64,000 nucleotides of DNA from Aliidiomarina sp. B3213 (GTDB taxonomy: Bacteria > Pseudomonadota > Gammaproteobacteria > Enterobacterales > Alteromonadaceae), in contig NZ_QMKJ01000002.1 of assembly GCF_003290085.1 (NCBI RefSeq), positions 186,001 through 250,000 of the forward strand, written 5' to 3'. How positions within the stretch are numbered: position 1 is the first letter of the stretch; every line of letters begins with the position of its first letter. The notes beneath the pieces were generated by a model. It saw only the letters and a program-made list of their open reading frames with translations. It was not told the DNA's origin and ran no database searches. Below are positions 11,464 to 19,006 of the stretch, in pieces. The translations under genes and the position numbers were made by a program.

Positions 11464-11490
11464 GTATCGGCACGCAAAAAAGACACTTGA
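11464..11490 (-). promoter_or_regulatory. Sigma-28 (FliA) promoter of flagellin 1
   Basis: On the minus strand TCAAGTGT is followed by an 11-base spacer and GCCGATAC, matching the TAAAGTTT-N11-GCCGATAA consensus at 6 of 8 and 7 of 8 positions. It lies about 90 bases before the ATG. Confidence 0.75.
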
Positions 11491-11529
11491 GGAAAATTTT
11501 CGCTTTTTTGGCAATTTTTTTCCGAATTA

Positions 11530-11544
11530 CGGCAATTGTTGCCG
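11530..11544. promoter_or_regulatory. CGGCAA/TTGCCG dyad, possible FlrC site
   Basis: CGGCAATTGTTGCCG is a perfect inverted repeat of CGGCAA. The same half-site recurs in other flagellar gaps of this window. I recall CGGCAA being reported as the FlrC enhancer motif in Vibrio cholerae, but could not verify this. Here it lies about 120 bases upstream of the plus-strand sigma-54 promoter, a normal enhancer distance. Confidence 0.55.
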
Positions 11545-11661
11545 TAACTACTTGAGAATTAATAAACTTTACTGAGTAAAAAATACACAGAAAATTGCGC
11601 AAAGTGTTAAAATAACAGCGTGATAAGGCTTAAAACGAAAAAAATCACTCAATTTAGAAAG

Positions 11662-11679
11662 TTGGCACGTGTTTCGCTT
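11662..11679 (+). promoter_or_regulatory. Sigma-54 promoter on the plus strand, opposite the flagellin genes
   Basis: TTGGCACGTGTTTCGCTT has the full TGGCACG -24 element and exact GG-N10-GC spacing (GG 11664-11665, GC 11676-11677), with one departure from TTGCT in the -12 element. No plus-strand gene follows. The transcript would start near 11689 and run into the hairpin/T-run at 11748-11806. Confidence 0.65.
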
Positions 11680-11688
11680 AAAGATAGA

Positions 11689-11806
11689 TGTCTGATAGGA
11701 AATTGACGACGAACATGTGAAATAGACAAATATTTGACGACTGTCTGCTGGCTGATCCGGGTGCCCCCCTACAACCTCCTTTCTCGGGTCAGCCAGTTCT
11801 TTTTTG
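11689..11806 (+). ncRNA. Candidate sigma-54-dependent small RNA
   Basis: This stretch of about 118 bases lies between a strong sigma-54 promoter and a hairpin followed by TTCTTTTTTG, the form of a bacterial small RNA gene. No convincing reading frame is present. The terminal hairpin (11748-11796) has an 8-base outer stem, CTGGCTGA with TCAGCCAG, then a mismatch and three more pairs. Its large loop contains ACCTCCTT, which matches the anti-Shine-Dalgarno sequence. The start is placed by the usual distance from the -12 element. The whole call is inference from signals and no homologue was recognised. Confidence 0.4.
11748..11796. other. Stem-loop element E1 downstream of flagellin 2
   Basis: The outer arms CTGGCTGA and TCAGCCAG pair, and three more C-G pairs follow a mismatch. 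On the minus strand the loop holds AAGGAGGTT and GGGGGGCACCC. A sister element with the same loop motifs lies after flagellin 3 (12857-12907). On the plus strand it is followed by a T-run and could terminate transcription. Confidence 0.6.
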
Positions 11807-11820
11807 AACTACCTTTTGAA

Positions 11821-12642
11821 TTACCCAAGTAAACGAAGTACCAATTCCGGCAAACGATTCGCCTGCGACAGTATTGAAATGCTCGCTTGTTGCATAATCT
11901 GCATGCGTGTCATTTCCGCTACTTCTTTAGCAAAGTCAGTGTCGCGAATACGCGAGCGCGCGCCCGTGATTTGTTCTTGGTTTTGGCTTAAGGAACGAAT
12001 TCTTGATTGAAAGCGATTTTGCAACGCACCCAAATCTGCACGAGCACCACCAATAGTTGATATAGCACCATCGATTCGATCGAGTAATGAAGAAGCTCCT
12101 GCAGTACTCGACACAGAAATATTGTTAAGGTTTAAGCCTGCCTTGCTAAAAGCTTGGTCAGTTAAATCAATGTCAATTGTTTGACCGGCATTGGCCCCAA
12201 CCAAAAACGAAGCATTAAAGTTTCCATCTAAAAGTTTTTTACCTGCAAACTCAGTATTGCTAGAGATCCGATCCAGCTCTGTAGTCAGTTGGGTAACTTC
12301 TTTTTGCAGTGCAACTCGGTCTTGCGTGCTATACGTTCCGTTCTGAGCTTGTACCGCAAGTTGTCGAATACGCTGAAGTATCGTGGTGCTCTCTTGCAAA
12401 GCACCTTCTGCAACCTGTGCCACAGAAATACCGTCTTGTGCGTTGCGAACGCCCTGCGACAATCCTTGGATTTGAGAAGTAAGGCGAGTGCTAATTTGCA
12501 AACCTGCGGCATCGTCGGCTGCGGAATTGATACGGAAGCCAGAAGACAGGCGCTGCATACTTTTATCTAGCGCAAGACTAGACATGCCCAGCATACGCTG
12601 TGCACGTAAAGACGATAGATTTGTATTGATAAATAAACTCAT
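11821..12642 (-). CDS. Flagellin 2, divergent paralogue
   Basis: This 273-residue flagellin starts [16 protein letters not shown], slightly different from its three paralogues. Its C-terminus reads [13 protein letters not shown] where the others read ANQRPQAALSLLG. That end forms the D0 helix and the FliS-binding tail, so the protein may be a minor or specialised subunit. The ATG at 12642 is preceded by GGGGCAGGGGC, an unusual C-containing ribosome-binding region. A sigma-28 promoter lies at 12715-12741. The gene is intact and the D0/D1 core motifs ([20 protein letters not shown]) are kept. Confidence 0.93.
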   Translation of the reverse strand: MSLFINTNLSSLRAQRMLGMSSLALDKSMQRLSSGFRINSAADDAAGLQISTRLTSQIQGLSQGVRNAQDGISVAQVAEGALQESTTILQRIRQLAVQAQNGTYSTQDRVALQKEVTQLTTELDRISSNTEFAGKKLLDGNFNASFLVGANAGQTIDIDLTDQAFSKAGLNLNNISVSSTAGASSLLDRIDGAISTIGGARADLGALQNRFQSRIRSLSQNQEQITGARSRIRDTDFAKEVAEMTRMQIMQQASISILSQANRLPELVLRLLG

Positions 12643-12714
12643 GCCCCTGCCCCGCTATTGCGGACCTTTGATTTGCACAGTGCTGTCTCACCGTTCAAAT
12701 CCCCTACGGTTATT

Positions 12715-12741
12715 ATATCGTCAATTTGTCGGGTTGCTTTA
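12715..12741 (-). promoter_or_regulatory. Sigma-28 (FliA) promoter of flagellin 2
   Basis: On the minus strand TAAAGCAA, an 11-base spacer and GACGATAT match the FliA consensus at 5 of 8 and 6 of 8 positions with exact spacing, about 75 bases before the ATG. Confidence 0.7.
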
Positions 12742-12748
12742 ATAGAAT

Positions 12749-12763
12749 CGGCAAAAATTGCCG
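12749..12763. promoter_or_regulatory. CGGCAA/TTGCCG dyad upstream of flagellin 2
   Basis: CGGCAAAAATTGCCG is a perfect dyad located 8 bases upstream of the sigma-28 -35 element. A further TTGCCG half-site lies at 12781-12786. It is part of the repeated flagellar motif set and a possible FlrC site. Confidence 0.5.
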
Positions 12764-12796
12764 TATTTAGAGGTAAGTGTTTGCCGTCTAAAAAGA

Positions 12797-12821
12797 AAAA
12801 TGCCAGGCCCGAAGGCCTGGC
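12797..12821 (-). terminator. Terminator of flagellin 3
   Basis: GCCAGGCC and GGCCTGGC (12802-12821) pair across a TTCG loop on the minus strand and are followed by ATTTTTC. This gives the flagellin 3 mRNA a 3' untranslated region of about 150 bases containing stem-loop E2. Confidence 0.85.
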
Positions 12822-12856
12822 GAATATTCTCTGACGAGAGAGAGAATTTGGAGTCT

Positions 12857-12907
12857 GCCAGCTACTTGGGGTGCCCCCGGAGAAACCTCCTTCCCCAAGC
12901 AGCCGAC
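12857..12907. other. Stem-loop element E2 in the 3' region of flagellin 3
   Basis: The arms share GGCT and CTTGGGG with a few mismatches. On the minus strand the loop contains AAGGAGGTT and GGGGGCACCCC, the same motifs in the same order as E1 after flagellin 2. It lies between the flagellin stop and its terminator, so it is transcribed with flagellin 3. Confidence 0.6.
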
Positions 12908-12952
12908 TTCCAGGGTGGGGTTTCCCCCAAACTTAAGTCCTGCTGCTTACTC

Positions 12953-13771
12953 TTAACCTAGAAGAGATAGAGCTGCCTGAGGACGCTGGTTCGCCTGACT
13001 CAGAACGGTCAAGCTAGCCTGCTGCATGATCTGGCCACGAGTTAACTCGGCAGTTTCTGCAGCGAAGTCAGTGTCACGAATACGTGAACGAGCACCTGAA
13101 ACGTTTTCACTGATGTTAGTCAGGTTACGAATCGTAGACTGGAAGCGGTTTTGAATCGCACCAAGGTCTGCACGCTCTGCACCGATAGTTGAAATCGCAT
13201 TATCAATAGTGTCTAGCGCAGATGACGCTGACGCAGTTGATGAAACACTCAAGTCATTGATACCTAAACCTGAAGCTGAAAAGTCCTGGCTCAAAGTGAT
13301 TGAGATATTCTGGTTAGCGTTTGCACCAACAAGGAATTGCTCTGAGAAGTTACCATCAAGTAATTTCTTACCAGCAAACTCAGTTGTAGACGCGATGCGA
13401 CTGATCTCTGTTTTAAGAGCCGATACTTCTTTTTGAAGTGCAGCACGGTCAGCAGTTGAGTTGATACCGTTTTGAGATTGAACAGCCAACTGACGAATAC
13501 GTTGAAGTGAAGTGGTCACCTCTTGTAATGCACCTTCTGCAGTTTGAGCTACAGAGATACCGTCCTGAGCATTACGAACCGCTTGGTTCAAACCCATGAT
13601 TTGTGAAGTCATGCGGTTAGTGATTTGCAAACCCGCAGCGTCATCGGCCGCACTGTTAATACGGAAACCTGATGACAAACGCTCAAAAGAGGTAGTTAGT
13701 GAGTTGCTTGAGTTCATTAACTGGCGCTGACCATTTAATGAAGAAACGTTAGTGTTTACATAAAGAGACAT
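12953..13771 (-). CDS. Flagellin 3
   Basis: The 272-residue flagellin begins MSLYVNTNVSSLNGQRQL and ends ANQRPQAALSLLG. The ATG at 13771 follows an AAGGGGGA ribosome-binding site; the upstream open frame is leader, since it covers the sigma-28 promoter itself. Most of the sequence is the same as flagellin 1, including almost identical DNA in the segment encoding the first half. Differences concentrate around the short variable centre. A sigma-28 promoter with good match lies at 13854-13880, and a GC-rich terminator lies at 12797-12821. Confidence 0.95.
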   Translation of the reverse strand: MSLYVNTNVSSLNGQRQLMNSSNSLTTSFERLSSGFRINSAADDAAGLQITNRMTSQIMGLNQAVRNAQDGISVAQTAEGALQEVTTSLQRIRQLAVQSQNGINSTADRAALQKEVSALKTEISRIASTTEFAGKKLLDGNFSEQFLVGANANQNISITLSQDFSASGLGINDLSVSSTASASSALDTIDNAISTIGAERADLGAIQNRFQSTIRNLTNISENVSGARSRIRDTDFAAETAELTRGQIMQQASLTVLSQANQRPQAALSLLG

Positions 13772-13853
13772 AAGTCCCCCTTCTTTTCGTTTGGCTCCCG
13801 TAAAGGGAAGAATCTGTGTGTTTTCTAGGGCATCTTCATGATGCTCACACAAG

Positions 13854-13880
13854 TTATCGGAAGGGGGTGGCAACTCTTTA
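13854..13880 (-). promoter_or_regulatory. Sigma-28 (FliA) promoter of flagellin 3
   Basis: On the minus strand TAAAGAGT, an 11-base spacer and TCCGATAA match the FliA consensus closely, about 85 bases before the ATG. Confidence 0.82.
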
Positions 13881-13888
13881 GAAAAAAA

Positions 13889-13912
13889 CGGCAATTTTTT
13901 GCCGCTTTGCCG
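13889..13912. promoter_or_regulatory. CGGCAA/TTGCCG dyad plus half-site upstream of flagellin 3
   Basis: CGGCAATTTTTTGCCG at 13889-13904 is followed by another TTGCCG at 13907-13912. Their place just upstream of the -35 element mirrors that at flagellin 2. Confidence 0.5.
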
Positions 13913-13976
13913 CTTTTCTATAATTTATTGTTATTTTTCAGTGACTTAATCCATATATATTTTTTAAGCAAACAGC

Positions 13977-14396
13977 TTAATGGTTCTTCCCAGCGCCTTC
14001 TTCAGCTTGTAAATAGTACTGTTCGATACTAATTACACCGTCGTTCAATAAGCGTTGATAGACCATGCCAGCGAATGCGAATGTGTATTCGCCCAGTGCC
14101 AAAAAGACCGCAGGGGCGTCTTTATCTGAGTCGTCATATACCCATTGGCCGCCGTGAAATCTGCGGAAAACTTCTCCTACATACGCACCGAGCATATTAC
14201 ATACTGTGAAAATCAACTTCGAATCATGTAAATCTTCACTGTATTCAGAGCGAATAAGAAGAATCAGTTTGTCCACCTGTGCAACACTGCTCGCGCTTGA
14301 GTCCAGTTCTACTGAAAACTCTTCTTGAGCAAATCTAATTGCATCTTGTGCAGAGTCTCGCATTAGGGTTTCAAGTTCTTGCGTAGATATCGTCAT
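13977..14396 (-). CDS. Unrecognised 139-residue protein inside the flagellin cluster
   Basis: I do not recognise this family. The protein is acidic and soluble, with no signal peptide or long membrane span. Readable segments are GAYVGEVFRRFHGGQW and a C-terminal LNDGVISIEQYYL. The ATG at 14396 is preferred over an ATG six codons upstream because AAGGA lies at proper distance before it. It lies between flagellins 3 and 4 on the same strand. The G-x-Y-x-G-E-x-x-R...GG-x-W pattern recalls small cytoplasmic DUF proteins, but no function can be given. Expression with the flagellins is only inferred from position and from CGGCAA half-sites upstream. Confidence 0.75.
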   Translation of the reverse strand: MTISTQELETLMRDSAQDAIRFAQEEFSVELDSSASSVAQVDKLILLIRSEYSEDLHDSKLIFTVCNMLGAYVGEVFRRFHGGQWVYDDSDKDAPAVFLALGEYTFAFAGMVYQRLLNDGVISIEQYYLQAEEGAGKNH

Positions 14397-14487
14397 GTGT
14401 TGTCCTTGATTCAAATTATTATGAAATCAGTTTATGAGGTATAGCTTCTGAATACAATTAAAGCGTCAACTTGGAAGTAAAATATAA

Positions 14488-14517
14488 CGGCAAAACGAGA
14501 GACGGCAAATATTGCCA
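14488..14517. promoter_or_regulatory. Cluster of CGGCAA half-sites
   Basis: CGGCAA occurs at 14488-14493 and 14503-14508, followed by TTGCCA at 14512-14517. A GGCAA...TTGCCG pair follows at 14586-14599. The density parallels the dyads ahead of the flagellin genes. Confidence 0.45.
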
Positions 14518-14621
14518 CTTTTAAGCACTTAACAAGAAAATTCAAATGAAATGGGTATAACTGATAAAATTTAAAAATAGCAAGGGGCAAAAGTTGCCGT
14601 TTTTTAGTTAGGAATAAATAC

Positions 14622-14648
14622 AAAAATGCCGGGCCTTCCTGGCCCGGC
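14622..14648 (-). terminator. Terminator of flagellin 4
   Basis: GCCGGGCC and GGCCCGGC (14628-14648) form an 8-base GC stem with a 5-base loop and are followed on the minus strand by ATTTTTG. Confidence 0.85.
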
Positions 14649-14696
14649 AATCTTGCCGTAACAAGAGAGCATTCCTTACTCTTTTTGGGAGTATTA

Positions 14697-15524
14697 TTAT
14701 CCCAACAGTGACAACGCTGCCTGAGGACGCTGATTTGCTTGTCCCAAGATAGTTGTACTTGCTTGCTGGATGATCTGGTAACGCGTCAGCTCTGCAGTTT
14801 CCTTCGCAAAGTCAGTATCCATGATGCGTGAACGCGCAGCCGTTACGTTTTCCGAAATATTGCTCAGGTTTCGGATAGTCGACTGGAAGCGGTTTTGGAT
14901 AGCACCCAAGTCTGCGCGAGCTGCACCAATAGTAGAGATCGCGGTATCAATTTGGGTAAGCGCAGAAGCCGCGCCATCAAAAGAACTCACGCTAATGTCA
15001 CCAATATTCAAGCCGCCCACACCAATTGAGAAGCCATTTCGAGACAAGTTAACTGAGATCGTTTGACCTGCATTCGCACCTACTAAGAAGCGCTCATTGT
15101 AAGTTCCGTCTAAAAGGCTCTTACCGGCGAACTGAGTGGTTGAAGCAATTCGGTTCAACTCGGTTTTTAGTGCCGACACTTCCTTTTGCAAAGCAACGCG
15201 GTCAGCCGTTGAGTTAATCCCGTTTTGTGCTTGAATCGCTAACTGGCGAATACGTTGTAGTGCATTCGTAGATTCTTGCAAGGCACCTTCAGCAACTTGT
15301 GCTACCGAAATACCGTCCTGCGCATTACGAACCGCCTGATTCAAACCCATGATCTGTGAAGTCATGCGGTTTGTGATTTGTAGGCCAGCCGCGTCATCCG
15401 CTGCACTGTTGATTCTGAAGCCTGAAGACAAGCGTTGGAAAGACTTATCTAACGCGTTGCTTGAGGTGATTAATTGTCGCTGAGCATTCAACGACGATAC
15501 GTTGGTATTTACATATAAAGACAT
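14697..15524 (-). CDS. Flagellin 4
   Basis: This 275-residue flagellin starts MSLYVNTNVSSLNAQRQL and ends ANQRPQAALSLLG. An AGGAGAGA ribosome-binding site precedes the ATG at 15524. Its central part (SRNGFSIGVGGLNIGDISV) differs from flagellins 1 and 3, so it is an independent paralogue. Its own sigma-28 promoter (15603-15629) and terminator (14622-14648) make it a single-gene unit between the flgKL terminator and the unrecognised small gene. Confidence 0.95.
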   Translation of the reverse strand: MSLYVNTNVSSLNAQRQLITSSNALDKSFQRLSSGFRINSAADDAAGLQITNRMTSQIMGLNQAVRNAQDGISVAQVAEGALQESTNALQRIRQLAIQAQNGINSTADRVALQKEVSALKTELNRIASTTQFAGKSLLDGTYNERFLVGANAGQTISVNLSRNGFSIGVGGLNIGDISVSSFDGAASALTQIDTAISTIGAARADLGAIQNRFQSTIRNLSNISENVTAARSRIMDTDFAKETAELTRYQIIQQASTTILGQANQRPQAALSLLG

Positions 15525-15602
15525 AACAGCTCTCTCCTGATTTCTCGTCAGATGTAAGGCTCTTTGCGGCCCTTTAATCATTATTTTGTTTGTACAATTA
15601 AG

Positions 15603-15629
15603 TTATCGGAGATATCTGTATTTTCTTTA
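15603..15629 (-). promoter_or_regulatory. Sigma-28 (FliA) promoter of flagellin 4
   Basis: On the minus strand TAAAGAAA, an 11-base spacer and TCCGATAA match the FliA consensus with exact spacing, about 80 bases before the ATG. Confidence 0.85.
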
Positions 15630-15694
15630 GCCTTTTTCACCTATAAAACGTATAAAAACGAGGTTTATCTCATGTATTTACAATCAAACACAAA

Positions 15695-15718
15695 AAAAAG
15701 CCCTTAAACGGGCTTTTT
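15695..15718 (-). terminator. Terminator of the flgKL end of the flg operon
   Basis: AAAAAGCCC and GGGCTTTTT pair across TTAAAC. On the minus strand a further run of T follows, 24 bases after the flgL stop. Confidence 0.85.
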
Positions 15719-15741
15719 GGTTTTAATCAAAAGTGTGCTTC

Positions 15742-16977
15742 CTATCGAATAAAGTCAAACAAACTCAATCTTGTAATTCGAGTAAAGGTCGCTTGAGCGG
15801 CCTGCAGCGAGACATCTTGTTTTGTAAGTTCAGTCATCGCCTCTGAGTAGTCGACATCGGCAATTTTCGAACGCGTTTCTCGGTTAGAAATTTCTTGATC
15901 GGCATTAGTTAAAAATGCATTTTCTAGAACTTGTAAACGACCACCGATTTTAGCTCGTGTAGAAGCCAATTGTGATTGCCCGCGATCTATATTCTCTAAA
16001 GCGTCATCTAGCTGAGACTGGAAGGTATCGGACGTAAGGCCCTCGGTTTCCAAGGTTTCAATGAAACGATCAATAGTAGTCACGACATTTTGAGTTGGCT
16101 CACTTAAACGAACTTCAATGCTATCGCCTGCTGCCAATGTTCCTTCTAAGTTCAACTCTATGCCTTCAAAAACCATAGGTTCGCCAGGTGTGTACGGAGT
16201 TGGGCCGCTTACGGAAGTCACAGGTGTTTGATTGATACGGAAAACTTCAATGTTGGTTCCGTCGAAGTCGATACGTAATGCATTGTCTGCTGGCGATTGA
16301 GTTTTGTCATATTGAGCTCCGTGGAAGCTATCAAAAGCATCACGATCAACCACACGAGCATTGATATCACTCACTCCGCCAGTACTGTCTGCAAATCTTA
16401 AAGTGCGATTCGCTTCGACATTTTGAAACGCTGAACTACCCGGCTCCAAACTGGTCACACGGAGCGAAGGAGAAAGCTGAACTTGGTTCCTTCCATCGTC
16501 TCCGTTGTAATCATAATTTCCAGTCACGGGGTTTTTACTAAACGACTCTGTACGCTTCTGGAAACCCGAAAATAGGTAGTCACCGTTCTCATCTTTAGAA
16601 TTCATAAGTCCTAAAACTTCGTCACGAATTCCTTTCAGTTCTTCTGCCAAAGCTTTTCGGTCTTGCTCGTCGTAAACACCATTACCGGACTGAACCATTA
16701 GCACACGAGCCCGATCTAGACCGGTGGTAATACTACTGAAAACCGATTCACTTCTCTCCAAGCGATTTCTTAATAGGTTAGAATTACGCTGGAACTGCTC
16801 GTTTTGTGAAATACGATCGTCCAAACCCATAACTTGGGCTTTACCAACCGGGTCATCTGCAGGCGTAAGAATTTTAGTTTCACGAGCAATTTGGTTCTGC
16901 ACATTCACAAGCTTGCGCTGTGCATCAAGCACCGCATCTAAACCTCTAGAATATAATTGGTTCGTTGGAATACGCAT
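15742..16977 (-). CDS. flgL: Flagellar hook-filament junction protein 3
   Basis: FlgL is the distal of the two junction proteins joining hook and filament. The 411-residue protein is flagellin-like at both ends: MRIPTNQLYSRGLDAVLDAQ at the N-terminus and a C-terminal helix (EAMTELTKQDVSLQAAQATF). Length is normal for the family. It follows flgK by six bases and is last in the operon, with a terminator just after it. Confidence 0.94.
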   Translation of the reverse strand: MRIPTNQLYSRGLDAVLDAQRKLVNVQNQIARETKILTPADDPVGKAQVMGLDDRISQNEQFQRNSNLLRNRLERSESVFSSITTGLDRARVLMVQSGNGVYDEQDRKALAEELKGIRDEVLGLMNSKDENGDYLFSGFQKRTESFSKNPVTGNYDYNGDDGRNQVQLSPSLRVTSLEPGSSAFQNVEANRTLRFADSTGGVSDINARVVDRDAFDSFHGAQYDKTQSPADNALRIDFDGTNIEVFRINQTPVTSVSGPTPYTPGEPMVFEGIELNLEGTLAAGDSIEVRLSEPTQNVVTTIDRFIETLETEGLTSDTFQSQLDDALENIDRGQSQLASTRAKIGGRLQVLENAFLTNADQEISNRETRSKIADVDYSEAMTELTKQDVSLQAAQATFTRITRLSLFDFIR

Positions 16978-16983
16978 AATTTA

Positions 16984-18993
16984 CTACCTCGTAGAATTCA
17001 GTAAGGTATCGAAAATTTGTTGAGCGATGGTAATAATTCTAGCCGACGCATTGTACGCCTGTTCATATTGAATAAGGTTTGCAGCTTCTTCTTCTAAGCT
17101 GACACCCGCACTCGACTCATAGAATTGTTTCGACTGTTCAAGCATAGCGCCAGAAACCACATCTGCAGTTCTTGCTTGCGAAACTTTATTACCTACGTCA
17201 GAAACCAAACGACCATAACCTTCAGTTAAAGTCATAGTGTTGTCTACCGTGATGCTTTCTGGGTTTCTGCGTAAAACACGTTCTCTTTGCAGTTCTGCTA
17301 AGGCCAACCCGTTACTGTTGTCGTTAATGGCCCCAGTATTGTATTCAATTGTGAACACATCGCCCGCATTAGGCTTTCCTTTTAAGCTAACTTCATAGTC
17401 TGCGTTGCCTAGTGCAGGTATTTGACCAAATAAATCGTTCATATCAGCAGTGTTATGAGTAATCACGGTACCGTCGTTTTGAACGATTTCTAGATTATGC
17501 TGCCCTGCGGTAAAGCCCAAGTAATTGATTTGTACCGGAGCCGCATTACTCAAAGCATTACCAGTAAAGAAGTTTCCAGTAGCAGATAAACCTTCTAGCT
17601 CTAATGTTCCTTGACCGCCATTATTCGCATTATCAGTGACGCGAACCGGAGACGCTAATGCAATGTCTTCAGGGCGAGTAAACGCAAGCTGAATATTGTC
17701 AGCAGCATTTTTAGTAGGCTTAACCAAGAACCGATCGCCTGCAGCGAAGGTACCGCCGGCAAAATCAATCGTTAAACCGAAGTCTTCACCACCGCCATTT
17801 GGTGGTGTAACGGTGTACGTTGGATAGTCACCTGGGTTACCAATGATGTCACCGTTGTAGTCTACTGGCATCACACGATAGGTATTGGCGGTTAGCATTT
17901 CTATTTCGAAATTATTCGCGACCAATTTGTCGAGTTCGCCTGCAACTAAGTTCACATTAACCTGTTGGTTCGTTCCCGTATTGGCTGGAAATGGAACACC
18001 TGAAACTTGCGACCCATTGAAGGAAAACATGGGTGAACCTAATTCATCGTCAAGGTCCATACCAAGCTGCTGCTGTTCATTAATAGCGTCTGCGAAGCCC
18101 AACGCGAGTTGACCTAACTTCATCTGTGTAGGCTCAAGAACCTCAGCTCGATAGGCAAGTAAACCACCCAGCTGACCACCAACTTTAAGTTCATCAATAC
18201 CTTGCTCTAATAGGTTTCCGCCTGATCGAATCTGCGCGACAAGCTCTGGTCTGTCTTGGTCTGGCTCACCTTTCAACGCCATCAAGTTGTATGTGCCGTC
18301 TTCTAAAACTAAGGCTTGCCCTGTAGAAAGGTTTACTCGTAAGCGACCATTTTCATCTTCCAAAGTGGAAACGTTCACCAACTCCGAAAGTTCACGAATT
18401 TTTTCATCGCGTTCATTAAGTAGAGTGTGTCTCTCACCGGAAGATGCGTTCTGACGAATAAAGTCGAGTTGCTTATTAATGTCACCAATCGACTGCGCCA
18501 ATGTATTGGCTTTAGACACAGTAAGCTCTAGCTTTTCATTGAATAACCGTTGTTGGTTATTCAGGTAGCTATTCATATCTTTAATCTGAGCTAATGTAGA
18601 ATCAGCTTGCCCTAAAACTAAGTCGCGCTGTGTAATAGAAGCAGGGTCGTCGTTAAGATCCTGCATCATCGCAAAAAACTTAGTAATGGCAGAGTTAATG
18701 TTAGCCTCGTCATTACCCAACATAGTGTCTACTTTGCCAGACTCTTCTAAAAATGATTTGGTGTAGCCGTTTCTAGAAGTATCTGTCCAATACTGACGCT
18801 GGGTAAACTTGTCCAGCAAACGCTCTACTTCAACTCGGTTGATGCCGCCACCAAATGGCGACTCTTGGTATACAGAACGCTCTCGTACATAACCAGGCGT
18901 ATTGATATTGGCAATGTTATTACCGGTAACCTGCAACGAACGCTGATGACCTTGCGTAGCCTGTGTTCCAATTCTGATTAAATCAAATGACAT
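16984..18993 (-). CDS. flgK: Flagellar hook-filament junction protein 1
   Basis: FlgK forms the first junction ring on the hook. The 669-residue protein starts with the rod/hook family N-terminus MSFDLIRIGTQATQGHQRSL and the signature NNIANINTPGY, and ends with the matching C-terminal helix (EEEAANLIQYEQAYNASAR). The middle is a long variable region, within the family range. It lies 13 bases after flgJ, keeping the flgI-flgJ-flgK-flgL order of gammaproteobacteria. Confidence 0.95.
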   Translation of the reverse strand: MSFDLIRIGTQATQGHQRSLQVTGNNIANINTPGYVRERSVYQESPFGGGINRVEVERLLDKFTQRQYWTDTSRNGYTKSFLEESGKVDTMLGNDEANINSAITKFFAMMQDLNDDPASITQRDLVLGQADSTLAQIKDMNSYLNNQQRLFNEKLELTVSKANTLAQSIGDINKQLDFIRQNASSGERHTLLNERDEKIRELSELVNVSTLEDENGRLRVNLSTGQALVLEDGTYNLMALKGEPDQDRPELVAQIRSGGNLLEQGIDELKVGGQLGGLLAYRAEVLEPTQMKLGQLALGFADAINEQQQLGMDLDDELGSPMFSFNGSQVSGVPFPANTGTNQQVNVNLVAGELDKLVANNFEIEMLTANTYRVMPVDYNGDIIGNPGDYPTYTVTPPNGGGEDFGLTIDFAGGTFAAGDRFLVKPTKNAADNIQLAFTRPEDIALASPVRVTDNANNGGQGTLELEGLSATGNFFTGNALSNAAPVQINYLGFTAGQHNLEIVQNDGTVITHNTADMNDLFGQIPALGNADYEVSLKGKPNAGDVFTIEYNTGAINDNSNGLALAELQRERVLRRNPESITVDNTMTLTEGYGRLVSDVGNKVSQARTADVVSGAMLEQSKQFYESSAGVSLEEEAANLIQYEQAYNASARIITIAQQIFDTLLNSTR

Positions 18994-19006
18994 AAGACAA
19001 CCTCAC

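Larger units (their letters stand above)
11376..11820. other. 445-base gap between flagellins 1 and 2
   Basis: No protein gene was seen. The gap holds the sigma-28 promoter of flagellin 1 (11464-11490), a CGGCAA...TTGCCG dyad at 11530-11544 and a further TTGCCG at 11405. It also holds a strong sigma-54 promoter on the plus strand (11662-11679) and a hairpin with a T-run at 11748-11806. The last two bracket a possible small RNA listed separately. Confidence 0.7.
12643..12952. other. 310-base gap between flagellins 2 and 3
   Basis: No protein gene was seen. Reading down the minus strand from flagellin 3, it holds stem-loop E2 (12857-12907), a terminator (12797-12821), a TTGCCG half-site (12781-12786), a CGGCAA dyad (12749-12763) and the sigma-28 promoter of flagellin 2 (12715-12741). 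Confidence 0.7.
14397..14696. other. 300-base gap upstream of the 139-residue gene
   Basis: No gene was seen. It contains CGGCAA half-sites at 14488 and 14503, a TTGCCG at 14594, a dyad CGGCAATCTTGCCG at 14645-14658 and the terminator of flagellin 4 at 14622-14648. A clear promoter for the 139-residue gene could not be fixed. Confidence 0.6.

Noticed and set aside
11376-11486. N-terminal extension of flagellin 1 (and similar ones for flagellins 3 and 4)
   Set aside because: The extra codons cover the sigma-28 promoter or leader, and all paralogues share the MSLxxNTN start with a good ribosome-binding site.
11761-11790. AAGGAGG in E1 and E2 as a ribosome-binding site for a small gene
   Set aside because: In E1 it is followed at once by TTG-TAG, and E2 has no start codon near, so no reading frame is served.
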